Shown: piece by piece, positions 23,292 through 35,094 of the stretch | Layout: every line of letters begins with the position of its first letter | Position numbering within the stretch: the first letter of the stretch is position 1 | Notes under the pieces: model-generated | What the model was told of the DNA's origin: nothing | Databases searched by the model: none | What the model saw: only the letters and a program-made list of their open reading frames with translations | Translations under genes and position numbers: made by a program | Source of the DNA: Ailanthus altissimus | Taxonomy: Eukaryota; Streptophyta; Magnoliopsida; Sapindales; Simaroubaceae | Assembly: GCA_946807835.1 (NCBI GenBank) | Contig: OX327691.1 | Span: forward strand, 1,314,188 to 1,378,187 | DNA: 64,000 bases | Direction: 5' to 3'

Positions 23292-24430
23292 TGTTCCCCT
23301 TAGAAAATCACCTTTGGGCCCAAAGCCTCCAGGCTTTAGAAGAAGTCGGCCTCCAAGACCTAACCAAAGGTCTTCCAAAGGGACAGCCTTTCCTAGAACC
23401 ACCACTTCTTCTAGGATAGCTCGCTCTGAAGATAAGATCATAGTGACAGTCATCAGGCCAAGTCCTGACAGGGTTAGACAGTGCAGAACCTGTTCGGACT
23501 CAGTGAACCTGATCAGAAACCTGAAGCACTTGCTCGACAGAACCGACCAAGATATGACCAATACCACTCTTTACACACTAACCAGATCGGTTCACTTTGG
23601 CACCTATAGATCAATGAGGAAACCGGGTTGGCTCTATGACAGACAGGCCAACCAGGTACAGCCAATGAAGTTGCCAGAAGACCATCCCTTTGGGACAGCC
23701 CTAGGCCACGGTCGAGCTGAATAGGAAAAGACTATTAGGGGGCCGACTCCAGACAAATCAAGCTTAGCCTCATACTTAACCAAATCCATTGGCGAAGACG
23801 GGCATAAGGAATATGCCAAGAATATGCTCAAACGAATGTCAGATAGATACTTGGCATGTAGCAGAAGTATGTCTGAAAGATACCTGGCGTGTAGCAGAAA
23901 TATGTCAGAAGATCCGCAGAGAGATATTTGGCGTGTAGCAGAGGTATGTCAGAAGATCTGCAGAGGGATATTTTGCATATGATGGAGTCACAGTAGAAGG
24001 AGAATGCCCAAAAAGTCCTCTAAGGATCAGTACTATAAAAGGAGAGAAAGGACACAGAAGCAAAGGATGATAAAAAAGGGCTCGAATAATACCCTAGAGG
24101 ATGCCAAAAGAACGTCCAAAAAGACAGAAAAGCTATACACAGGATTTTTTCCTCCATTATTCTCAAGCATTTTGGCTCACCTTTTTACCAATCACCCCAA
24201 CAAAAAGATTCATTTTGACTTAAGCATAGGAGAGTCTTCGCTGGAACCCACCTCGGTGAGACCATCACGATAGTTGTGTTAGTGTTTTACATGTTCTACC
24301 GTAGTTGACGACAAAGAGAAGATTCGAGCTTGCACAAGCAAGCCCAATCAGGACGAGGCCCAAGTGTTGATTCCCGCTAACAAACAAATATAAAACTCGT
24401 TAGCCCAAAGAACTATTTTTTTTATCAACA
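23292..24430 (+). mobile_element. Solo LTR (family E) with internal tandem repeats
   Basis: 1,139 bp from TGTTCCCCTTAG to TTTATCAACA. Flanks atttt (23287-23291) and gtttt (24431-24435) are a target duplication with one mismatch. ACTATAAAAGG near 24032-24042 is a strong TATA box in plus sense. The 136-codon ORF at 23314-23724 is low in recognisable features and lies wholly in the LTR, so I do not call it a gene. Confidence 0.78.
23838..23975 (+). repeat. Tandem repeat in family E LTR
   Basis: About three copies of a 35-50 bp unit with core TTGGCGTGTAGCAGAAGTATGTC (starting near 23852, 23886, 23931), upstream of the TATA box. A diverged trace is at 19856-19895 in the sister LTR. Such repeats just before the TATA box can act as promoter enhancers in LTRs; not shown here. 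Confidence 0.65.
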
Positions 24431-25701
24431 GTTTTGTTTCTATTTGTTTCACTATTTCAAGTTATTATAGTTCTCGACTAATAGCTAGTTTTTCATTTTA
24501 GTTTAGCATAGTCTTGTGAATATACTTAAGGTATGGTACAATATTAGAAATATTCATAAATTTAAAACATATGTAATAATACTCTATCGTTAAGGAATTT
24601 TTTGTCAAAGATAATAAATTTTTGTAAAAATATAAAATTGCTCTTAATTAGGGGGTTGACAAAAAAAAAATTGAACTGATCGGTGTTTGGTTGGTTTGAT
24701 TCAGAATTTGGTTCTTGATCGATTTAAAATAATTGGAACTGATCGGTTTGGTTACAATCGAATTTTGGTTCAAATCGAAAAAAAATATACATATAATAGA
24801 TAAAATTTAAAAAAAACAATTAAAATCAAACTGAACTAAATTAGTTCCGATTCAATTTAGTTTCTTGTGCTCGAACTGATTGGTTTCGGTTTAATAAAGT
24901 TAACTTGCCAATTATACTCTTTTACATAATATTTTTTTTTATTTTCTTTCAATATTTTTAAATCATTAATATTAATAATATATCATCAATAAATTCATTG
25001 TTTTTTTGTTACTCATGGAATCAAATTAAAAGAAAGTTATTAAAAATAAAAAGAAAATTAAATATTTCTTGTTCGTGAAATCAAATTATGGAGTAAAAAA
25101 TAAAAAGAGAAAATACATAATTTTAAATTTTTGTAAAAAACATCTAGAGAGTGGCTTGACAATAAAAAAAAATAGACTGATCTAGTTGTTGCCTTATTGG
25201 AGAAATGTAGTCCTTGACTGAAGAAATATTGAGAAGCTATCCTTCTCGCCTTATAGTAAACTATCAATACTTTTTAGACACAACAGTTAAATGTCATGCT
25301 CTAAGTGCTCTCAAGTATTTTCTTGAGCACTTGGTGTGCGACTACGCCTCTTAAAGGCTATTAGACCCATGGGGCACTATGTAGACTAGAATTTTTAAAA
25401 GGTCCATTGATTAGAATGAAGATACGGGTTAAGCCTGTGACTTATAGGGGATGTACACTTTTATTTGAAAAAAGAATATTTCTTGAAATATGTGCCATCT
25501 TGGAATATTTTCAAGCATATTTTTTCATATTGTATGTATATTGTTAGATTGATGTATAATATTTTAAATTCTAGCCATTGATTGTATAGAGCTAGTAATA
25601 TATCAGAGAGATACTCTCAGTTGTACAAAACCATCTTAACATATATTCTTTTTTGTTGAAATGTATATATGGTATATGGTATTTGTATATAGATGGTTAA
25701 T
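24431..25701. other. AT-rich DNA with GAACTGATCGGTTTGGT-like repeats
   Basis: 24665-24900 holds short repeats related to GAACTGATCGGTTTGGT in both orientations, separated by A runs, possibly a foldback or MITE-like relic. The rest is AT-rich. I see no gene; 25270-25600 is less AT-biased but I recognise nothing in it. Confidence 0.45.
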
Positions 25702-26396
25702 TGTTCATGTGAAAATCACAAGTGCACGATATCAAAACAAGTAATACAATGATGAGTGAGTTATCGATCCCACGAGGATTGAATAATAATTACTAAACCT
25801 ATTCTAATTCTAGTGTTTTTTGAATGATGGAATTTAATGGTAATTTAATGAACTAACTTAAAATAAAATTTATCAACAAATACAAAACAAAACAAGAAGT
25901 GTGATAAAGATTGAATTTAAAATTATAACAACATTATATGAAAACTATAGGGTGTTAGATTTCACGTAAATTTATCCACTCTAGTTATTAAATCCAATTA
26001 CATCAAATGTTTATTCATGTTGTTGCCAACTGATTTTACTAATTTAATTGTTATTTTTTCTCAAGCAATAACAATGTGCATTGATAGATTAGAATCACAT
26101 CTTTGTCTTATCTAATTTACTACCAATACCCATTAGGCACAAGATATCAACAAGGTTGCACAAATTATATTCATATCTCTATTTCATATGATTAATGGAA
26201 AAATATGAAGGACTAATATGAATATCACTTCTCAGTCTCAATTCATATCTCAAATCATGTAATAATTGCCAAGAAAATTGCAAGCATTAAGTACATAATT
26301 AAATTGCTCAACAACATTAGAATAATATATAGAATTTAATAACTAGAGTATCAAAATTTGGCTACATCTTTATCCTAGAAAAGAATACTTAGCCAC

Positions 26397-27727
26397 TGAT
26401 TGGTTGTGCTATAGTAGTTAAGCGCAAGTGCACGCTATCGTATCAAGTAATATAGGATTTTTAAGTCCAAATATTGATCTCATAGGGATTATGCAATCTA
26501 ATTCTATAAATCAAGTACTAAAATTATACCTACTTAACTTTTATTCAGAAAATCACAATCTGAAATTTATTTAACTAATATAATTCTATCAATTAACTAG
26601 ACAAAAAACAAAGAGTAGAATTCACAAATAAAGAAAATCTAGGGTTTTGACTCATCCCCTAGTATTTCATTGGATTCATTAACCACTTAGTTAATTCCTT
26701 AATATCAGTTGATTGGCTTAGACACTAATCTCATCACAAGCCTCTATCGATGGTCAAGTGACTATATTACGCATTCTAACAATTACTTATATGTCTATGG
26801 TAATCAAATCAGAATGTAATTCATTAAGATCAAGTCTAAATTATACCATACATGCCACCTAGGTATATGTCTATCCTAGATGGAACTCATAGTTGTTACC
26901 CTATGATCATGCATTAAACTACCCTAGGCTAAACACATGAATCCCTCCGTCGAGTTCATCATGGTTCCTCAATCATTCAAAATATTGATTAGGAATAATG
27001 AAAGCATTAAACACAAGATAGAATGAATCAATTGAATTTATCAAGTTCATAAACTAAAATTTAACACAATCCAAATCTATACTAGGTCTACATAGTCTAA
27101 CCCTAAATGAACAAATTAACCCATCACAAAACAAAAAGTATCAAACCAATTCATAAAGATCAACAAGAACAAGAGCATAATGATAAAGAAAGAGAAGAAA
27201 AACTAATCAAAGTGACTCCTTGATGTGCTTCTCCCTTAATCTTGACTTGAAGCTTGAATCTTGATCTTGGTTCTTCAATATTTGACTTTGATCTTTGATT
27301 TGTGTTGTGAATTCTCTCTCTAAGTTTTTACGTCTTTTCTCTTCTCTTTTTTCTTAGGGTTTTTGGCTTTCTATTTATAGGTTTTTGTCTCCAAAATATT
27401 GTTTATGAGTTACTGTAGCAAAATACTGCTCACAGATACTGTAGCAAATACTGTTTAGACGCTGTTCACCGCCTCGAGCGCCGCGGCGCTCAGCTACTGA
27501 CCTAGGCGCTGTGGCGCTCAGTCCCTGGCCTGGTGTCCCTTTCGTATATTGAGCGTAACTTTTTCGTTTGACATCCGATATACCTCCGGTTTGTTCCTAT
27601 ACGTCACATTTTTCGTCGTACATCTATTTATGATCAAAAACCACAATTAAATAGCCAAATATTTATGATTTGGAGTAAAATATAAAAATTGAGTATAAAT
27701 TATACTAGTATTTTTACGCCTCTATCA
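26397..27727 (-). mobile_element. Solo LTR (family D) inside Ath1 3' LTR
   Basis: 1,331 bp, TGATTGGTTG to CTCTATCA, with flanks gccac (26392-26396) and gtcac (27728-27732), one mismatch. The uninterrupted sister site in the 5' LTR reads CTTAGTCACACATAA. GCAAGTGCACGCTATCG..CAAGTAATATAGG is at 26425-26456. A GC-rich block (GCGCCGCGGCGCTCAG, 27479-27494; GGCGCTGTGGCGCTCAG, 27504-27520) stands out. Related to 2720-4213 and to the fragment at 44120-44690. Confidence 0.82.
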
Positions 27728-27768
27728 GTCACATAATTAAAAGATTACACATACAAATAACAAATAAT

Positions 27769-29880
27769 TGTTACCGAGGATTTAGAACACGTGGGTGTAT
27801 GCATGTGCAATTATGTCTATTGCCTAAAATACATATCACATACATATTATACGCAGCGAAAGTGTTTAAATTAAACAATAAACATAATAAATAAATATAT
27901 TAATCACATTAATATATTAGTAGGGTAGAGAACTCACCTCAACGTGTAATGTTATACACGTATTTCTTCGGAGTCCACATGGAGACCAACTCGTGGGCAG
28001 TTCTAGTCACCAACTCGGTGGGCTTGGTGAGCTAGAATAGCAGCCCTATTGCTAGCACGGGATTAACTCTTAATCCTCAAAATGACTGAGTGTGTTTTTA
28101 TTTTCTTTAAAATGATAAGAAAAGGAGATTGAAGCAATTCACAATTGCTCTCTTGGCACTATAAGAAAAAAATGAAATAATTTTATTTTTCTTTCTTCTT
28201 CTCGACGCTATGAATGAAAATGAATTTCATTCTCTCATCTCTCTCTCGTCACAAATACACACACTTATACTTCCTAAATTTCAAACACATCTCTTATATA
28301 TATCTGTATCTAATAACATAAAATAATAATATAATATATTATTTAATATAATATAAATAATAATAATATAATATGACTAATGGGTGTCAATTATTTGACA
28401 CTCAAAATATAATAATATATAGTATAATAAAATAATAAATTATATAATATAATAAGAGATATTTTGATTATTTAAACATTAAATAATCAAAGTGTGAAAT
28501 GACCATTTTTTTTCTCATAAATAGTTATTAAGTTTACCCCTAGTAGGTCTCATCAAATCCTACAATTGGGTAAACTCAACTGAGGGTCCATAATACGCCA
28601 CGTGTCATAATACAATTAGCAAATAATAATTATTGACTAATTGTTATATTTAACACTTAAATACAGACACGCACGTATTTCTATGGTAGTGCTAAATATT
28701 ACTGGATTAAACACTTTAATTTGACACACTGCCCCAGTGCACAACGAGTACACTCCATATCGCGGGACTCCCTAGGTTCTACGCTCGATTCGTCAAATAA
28801 AACTATTCTATGAGTTCGTGAGCAATACCCCACGCACACGTCACGGATATTACAAATTAGCGCATTGAACCATACAAGTTGAGGTTACAACGCATACATA
28901 TAGTTCTTCCGTCATGATATCCTGGATGTGCAGGGATATAGATTATCACTGTCAAATCCCCTAGTGCTCATCTATGTCTTATCTCCAGACTAGTATCTTA
29001 TAGAACAATATGTGCAAATACTTTTTCCATATTGTTCTACCCTGACGGAACTCTTTTCCCAGGATTGATGCTTGTGGCCACAAGACTTTCTGAGATATAG
29101 TCTCAAAGCATCTAGATATCCGACTCCCTATACGAGCTGACGGATCTCATATCTGTACTCATTGGACTCCATAAGCATCGGACCATACCCAACGGTCACA
29201 CCATGAAAGGTCTGTGACATGCGTGGAATCAAAGTATGATGGATCACTTACAAGCCTACCGTGGCACTCAGGTCAAAGAACCATGTATACTACTCTACTC
29301 GAGAGAATCCTCTGTTGACGGATTATATAGGATGTCTATTGGAGGTCCTTGTGAGTCTGTCCCATATTCAGTCCTAACTAGATACCCATATGTCAATAAG
29401 AGCTCCAAGCTCACAGTCGGATGGAATGACCATCTATACCCTATAAGTATAACATATGCTGATCTATGTATAAAGGTATTCATCGACAGATCCGCATCGG
29501 CAGAAATAAATCAGGGACAATTATTTAAGAACATACTTGCGCAACTAGCATTTTCTGGCACCCGATTGCAACTCTTGTAACTATACAGTTACTTGTATAT
29601 TCCTAGGTCTATGTCCTATTACAAACAATGCTTCAACTCTTAGATTTGTTGAGTATTATAACCAGCTAACACTTAGCTGTGTTAACATTTAGCATTTATA
29701 TCTCTCAGCGTGGCTAACTACGAGCCCTTATCTAAACTCCTTTAGATCTGATATAAACTCTTTTAGATCGTAGAATGTCTGTAACGTTATATGCATAGTA
29801 TTATATTAATGGGTATTAACGATTTAATAGGAATGTATACTTGTATAAATATACAATTATATGTACATTCAGGCCTAACA
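27769..29880 (-). mobile_element. Solo LTR (family K-a) inside Ath1 3' LTR
   Basis: 2,112 bp, TGTTACCGAGG to GGCCTAACA, flanks ataat (27764-27768) and ataac (29881-29885), one mismatch. Reverse-complement relation to 6107-8308. It lacks about 20 bp near its 5' end (the GCACGTAAGCACC part seen in 62016-63980). The 114-codon ORF at 29236-29580 is a by-product of LTR sequence and recurs, broken, in the other copies. Confidence 0.85.
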
Positions 29881-30802
29881 ATAACATCATAAATAAATCT
29901 TAAAAAAGAAAAGAAGAACTTAGCAATTTTAGAAAATCCTCACAGTTGATAAATCTCTAAACATTGTAAACTCCTTCCTCCTTGCCAGTAACTACTAACC
30001 TAATTTATTATAAAGAGTGATCAGTTGATCAAGTGATGAATTTATTTCATGCTTAAGTTCTTCATGAGCTCAACGGTGTCCATATATATATATATATATA
30101 TGCAAATGATTGGAAATTATAGTGTGAACCATCTCTTTATACATTTTTGGCTACCAACTTGCAACACAATTTTGGCTAGTAAAATGGTTGAATCAATATT
30201 TTAATTCAACATAAGAGTTCTATATATTTGAATAAGCTTTTTATAGCCATTAATTTTGTGTGTTTTCGATAAGAATTTAGTGATCTATTGGTAAAATACC
30301 GATGTATGTTCAAATTTTAGCAGCCATCAATTTTAACCATTTGTGACATTCTTTCCACGAGCTTGCAACATATTTTGGATGGCTAAAACCATCAAATTGA
30401 TTTTTGTGGTCAACAAAAGATTTGTATCTTCTTGAACCATCTTTCCATATCCACTGAGTTTGTATTGATTGGATGCATATTGTCCAAATATATGGCCAAA
30501 TACTGCATATGGATTAGGCTAAGTGAAAGCTGTAGTCCACTTATGTTACGTCTTACTTTTAGCCTAACAAATGTCAAACTTGGGCTTTGGAGCTTTCTTC
30601 AACTTTGTGAAAGATTGAGTCATGATTCTCCAAGTCTAAGAATATCTGAATTTGGATTTTTATATTGAGAGTTATTTTCATTTTTATGAACCTGTGCAAA
30701 AATATCCATTTACTGCAATTTAAGGACAATAATTTATTTAAACATACAATCATCAAAACAACACAAAAACATAAAAATACCAAGGAAATAAACTAAAGGG
30801 CA

Positions 30803-31697
30803 TAATTCTCAATTTATTTTTTGACAGTTGACTACCTCTTCTCTACACTTAAACAACACGTTGTCCTCAATGTGAAAGCAGAGTATAGACAAACTTTTTT
30901 TTTACTCAACAACAAAATCTCTATAAATACAGTAGAACTCACTTTCAAGTACTCATAACTCAGCCTCTCATAAATTCTCAAAACCGTAGCATAGCTCAAA
31001 ATATAGTCTTGAATGATCTACATGCTCATGCATAAGGTTTTTTTTTTTTTAATATTTCGATCTAGGCTAAAAAGCATTTAGCGAGTTAATGAAGAAAAAG
31101 GCTTAAAAGGCTTACAAGGGACAACTAAGGATCCATTTCATTCATTCGTTAGTTTTTTAAGGCTCGAACGATCCAAAGATGGCCTAAATCATTTCTCTAA
31201 TGTTGTGTAGCCTATGATTTTACCTTGAGTGACAATCAAAAGGGTTCTAGAATTCAATAAAATTTCATGAAACACTTAAAATACATAAACCTTCTCTAAA
31301 TCACAAACAATTCAATGATCATAGCTATATGATCAATTTGTGTTCAAGGAATTGAAAGCAAAGCAAAATCTAACAAATATGTCAAGCTCACAAATCTTAT
31401 GCATTTTTTTTTAATTTTCCAAGAGTTATTCATTATTTCAACCATAATCTTATCATAGGCCTTCAAAAATTCAAGCCAAAAATATTTTTTATTTTTCAAA
31501 TTTTTAAACAAAATAAAAACTTAAATAATCCAAAACAAAACAAGAACTAAAAGCACAAATAGAAACATAAAGACAATTCAAACCAAAACGAACACCTTTA
31601 ATAAAAAATTGAAGCATAGAAAACTTCCTTAAATATATGGGTTGTCTCCCAACAAGTGTTTGGTTTAATGTCGTTAGCCTGACGCTTCTTCTAATCC
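30803..31697 (-). other. Ath1 3' untranslated region with conserved motif
   Basis: CATTGAGGACAACGTGTTG (minus strand, near 30852-30870) matches the CATTGAGGACAATGT motif found between integrase and polypurine tract in Athila-type elements, and its Ath2 version is at 41180-41193. No polypurine tract is clear. The rest is A-rich and non-coding. Confidence 0.6.
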
Positions 31698-32870
31698 TTA
31701 AAGCTCATCAAATAATATGGTGATCATGTTGGTATACACCTCACCACCCATGTAAAGTTTTAATCTTTGCCCATTAACTTCGAACGTGCCTTTGCTTGGA
31801 TTACCAATCTCTACAACACCATGAGGAAATACAGTCATCAATGTAAATAAACATGACCATCTTGATTTGAGTTTGCCTAGAAACAATTTCAGTCTTAAAT
31901 TATATAGAAGCACTTGTTGACCGAGCATCAAATCCTTCTTCATAAGTTTCTTGTAGTGCCACAACTTTGTTATTTCCTTATAAATCTTAGCATTTTCATA
32001 GGCCTTATTGCACAACTCCTCTATTTCATTAATTTGTAACAACCGCTTCCCTCCAGCCTTTGCCAAGTCCATGTTCAATGTCTTCATTGCCTAATATGCA
32101 CGGTGTTCTAACTCAACTGGAAAATGACATGATTTCTAGTAAACCAACATATAAGGAGACATCCCAATAGATGTTTTAAAAGTAGTTCGATATACTTATA
32201 GTGCACCATCAAGCTTTCATGCCCAATTTTTCCTTGAACTTGCCACAGTCTTTTTAGGAATCAACTTTATTTCTTTGTTGGAAATCTCAGCTTAGCCATT
32301 GGTTTGTGGGTGATAGGCGAGTGCTTTGCGATGATGGACTCCATATTTATCTAAAAGAGCTTTAAATGGTTTGTTATAAAAATGTGTGCTCTCATCACTA
32401 ATGATAGCTCGTAGAGTTCCAAACCTTCTAAAAATATTCTTCCGTAGGAAATTAAGCACCACCTTACCATCATTGGTTGGTGTAGCGATTGCTTTAACCT
32501 ACTTAGACACATAATCGACTGTTAGGAGGATGTATTTGTTATTGTATGATGACAAAAATGGATCTATGAAGTTGATACCCTATACATCAACTAATTATAC
32601 TTCTAAAATGCCTTTGAGTGGAATTTCATTCCTTTTGAGATATTTCCTACTCTTTGGCATTGATCACAATTAACAACAAACTTGTAAGCATCCTTGAATA
32701 GAGTTAGCCAATAAAATCTGAATTGAAGGACTTTGGTAGCAGTTATTTATCCTCCAAAGTGTCCACCATATTCCAATGTATGATAATGCTTAAAAATATC
32801 TTCAATCTCTTCTTTTGGAATACACCGCCTTATCATTTTATCTATGCAATGCATGTAAATAATTAGTTCA
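31698..32870 (-). pseudogene. Ath1 integrase (Ty3/gypsy)
   Basis: The C-terminal part is well preserved (31698-32087): LLQINEIEELCNKAYENAKI, GQQVLLYNLRLKLFLGKLKS, VVEIGNPSKGTFEVNGQRLK, the standard Athila integrase tail. Upstream, to 32870, only broken pieces are readable in three frames. Family role: insertion of element DNA into the genome. Many stops; inactive. Confidence 0.82.
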
Positions 32871-33600
32871 TCCCAATAATAGTGCTTGACATCAGTGAAG
32901 AACTTTTTTCTTTGGGAATGTGAAAGGTCAGGGGCACAATCTTACCTGCAAGAAAATTAACAAAATCTGTAAACCATGGAAGATTATTGTTAGTTTTAAC
33001 ATAAAATAATTGTTCATTCGAAAAGTTGTCATCAATGGGTAGTGTTTGCTTTTCTTGCTCATCAGGTAATTCAAGCCTAGAAAGGTGATCTGCCACTAAG
33101 TTTTCAGTGCCCTTTTTTATCTCTAATTTCTAAATTAAATTCTTGAAGCAAAAGAACCTATTTAATAAGCTTAGGCTTAGCATCTTTCTTTATCATAAGA
33201 TAATTAATGGTAGAGTAATCGGTAAACACAATGAATTTATTACCAATTAAGAATGACCTAAACTTATCAAATGCAAAAATAATGGCAAGCAATTCTTTCT
33301 TAGTTGTGGATTAATTTAACTGAGCATCATTCAATGTTCTCTTAGCATAGTATATAGCATGAAAAACCTTATTCCTCGCTGTCCAAGGACTGCGCCTATT
33401 GCATAATCACTAGCATCACACATTGGCTCAAACGGCGACTCATAATTTGGTGCCATAACAATGGAGGTAGTCACAAGCTTCTCCTTTAAGGTTGTAAAAG
33501 CCTGCACACACTCTTCATAAAAAATGAATGGGTTATTTTGCACAAGTGCCTTTTATAAAAACCTGCATGGCCTAAAAAGCTTCGAATTCCCTTCACAGAT
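32863..33600 (-). pseudogene. Ath1 RNase H (Ty3/gypsy)
   Basis: Readable pieces: FTTLKEKLVTTSIVMAPNY, then PMCDASDYAIGAVLGQR (33380-33425, the DAS first catalytic Asp region), a frameshift, [20 protein letters not shown] (33240-33310), [16 protein letters not shown] sequence and, at 33096-32960, ADHLSRLELPDEQEK. The family order RT-RNase H-integrase is kept. Three or more frame breaks. Confidence 0.8.
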
Positions 33601-34460
33601 GTTAGTAGTTGAAGTTTTTCAATGGTTTCTATTTTGGCACGATCGACTTCAATGCCCACAGATATATCCTATAGCCTAAAACTATCACTTCCTTTACCAT
33701 AAAATGACATTTCCCCTAATTAAACACTAACTTAATCTCTTTACATCTTTTAAGAACTAACTTCAAATTATCTAAACATTGGTAAATTGTTTTACCAAAG
33801 AGAGAAAAATCATCCATGAAAATTTCAATATTACGCTCTACCATGTCAAAAGAAAATAACCATCATGCATCTTTGAAATGTGGCTGGAGCATTACACAAC
33901 CCAAAAGGCATTCTCCTAAAGGCAAAGGTACCATAATGACATATGAATGTTGTCTTTTCTTGATCTTCGGGTGCTATGGCAATTTAATTGTATCCAGAAT
34001 AGCCATCCAAAAAATAATAAAACTCATGTCCAATCAATTTATCTAGCATTTGATGAATAAAAGGTAAAGAAAAATGGTTTTTCCTGGTGGCCTTGTTCAA
34101 CTTCTTATAGTCTATGCAAATATGCCATCTAATGATAGTTTGACTTGGAGCCAACTCATTGTTTTCATTTTTAACTACAATCATCCCTTATTTCTTAGGT
34201 ACGACTTGGACTAGACTATCCCATGCACTATTAAATATGGGGTAAATTACCCCTGCATCTAACCACTTAAGAACCTCAACCCTTACTACCTTCTTCATCA
34301 TATGGTTTAACCTTCTTTGTGCATTAATGGATGGTTTATAATTATCTTCCATCAAAATGTGATGCATGCACATAGAAGGACTAATCCCTTTCAAATCTCA
34401 CAATAACCACCATAGAGCAGTCTTATGCTTTCTAAGCACCCTAAAAAACTTCTCTTCTTC
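33601..34460 (-). pseudogene. Ath1 reverse transcriptase (Ty3/gypsy)
   Basis: RT motifs in order on the minus strand: RVEVLKWLDAGVIYPI (34230-34300), WHICIDYKKLNKATRKNHFS (34060-34130), FYYFLDGYSGY (about 33985-34020), TFAFRRMPFGLCNAPATF (33880-33940), then the catalytic FMDDF near 33806-33820. Stops occur after VVPKK, SGYN and LVFN. Inactive. Confidence 0.84.
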
Positions 34461-35020
34461 TACATTAGACAACTTAGATGAAATAAAAACTTGGAGTGTA
34501 GATGACTCCCTAAGGTAGGCATATTTAAGGTGATTAGGCAACTATTTGAGTTCAAGGGTTGGTGGTTCTTCAATTGATGGTAGGGGCCTTGTTGGTCCCT
34601 CTCCTAATGGCTCAAAATATTTCCTATAGTTTGGTTTAAAAGAATTCATCCATGCCATATATTCATTCATGTCAAACTTATGAAAAACATCAAGCAAATC
34701 AGAACATGTCAAGCTATTTTCTAAAGAATCTGAAGAAAAGTTTCTATGTTTCCCTATTATATCATAAATGTCTTCAATGTAAAAGTAATTCTCTTGATCA
34801 TTCAAAAATTTAATGGCATTGAAAATATTAAAGGTTACCTTTTTCTCTTGCACTCAAAACCTTAACTCACTCTTTTGGACATCAATGAGTGCTCTGTCAG
34901 TTGGCAAAAATAGTCGTCCAAGAATAATTGGAATCTCGTTGTCCTTCTCTATGTCCAAGACTATAAAGTCACCTGGGAATTTGAATTTATCCACTTTCAC
35001 TAAAACATCTTTAATAACAC
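34461..35020 (-). pseudogene. Ath1 protease C-part and linker, fused to an Ath3 gag piece
   Basis: [20 protein letters not shown], then [20 protein letters not shown] (34890-35010), the Athila protease C-half, then a 103-codon linker open from 34853 to 34542. The protease active-site half (LLDxGASVNLLPY) is missing: at about 35020 the sequence changes, in phase of similarity only by a short GGGTGATTTC identity, to a gag piece of Ath3. So Ath1 pol now starts at a recombination joint. Confidence 0.78.
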
Positions 35021-35094
35021 CTCGGGTGATTTCACTATCTAGGATTATGGTTTTGTGAATATGGGTTATTGTTTGACCGCTTGAACGTATTTAG
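35021..35094 (-). pseudogene. Ath3 gag fragment left of the K-b LTR
   Basis: On the minus strand it matches Ath2 at 49235-49312 at about 90% (part of NNLYSQNHNLRWRNHP). It is the far piece of the Ath3 gag. About 400 bp of gag that lie between 49313 and 49720 in Ath2 are absent here. Confidence 0.75.

Larger units (their letters stand above)
25702..30802 (-). repeat. Ath1 3' LTR with two nested solo LTRs
   Basis: Starts TGTTCATGTGAAAATCACAAG, like the 5' LTR at 54092. Homology runs 25702-26396, then 27728-27768, then 29881-30802, with LTR insertions between. About 530 bp (30040-30570) have no match in the 5' LTR, which in turn has about 105 bp of ndhH that this copy lacks. An (AT)n run lies at 30081-30102. 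Confidence 0.82.

Noticed and set aside
23314..23724. 136-codon ORF in the family E LTR
   Set aside because: Entirely inside an LTR, upstream of its TATA box, no recognisable domain, and not kept in the sister LTR.
29236..29580. 114-codon ORF in a K-a LTR, with similar ORFs at 6586, 12095, 35579, 59437 and 63032
   Set aside because: They recur only because the LTR sequence recurs; frames are broken differently in each copy and lie in both senses relative to the LTR.
30081..30102. AT microsatellite as a possible replication or matrix-attachment site
   Set aside because: Simple TA runs are common here and no other sign supports a function.
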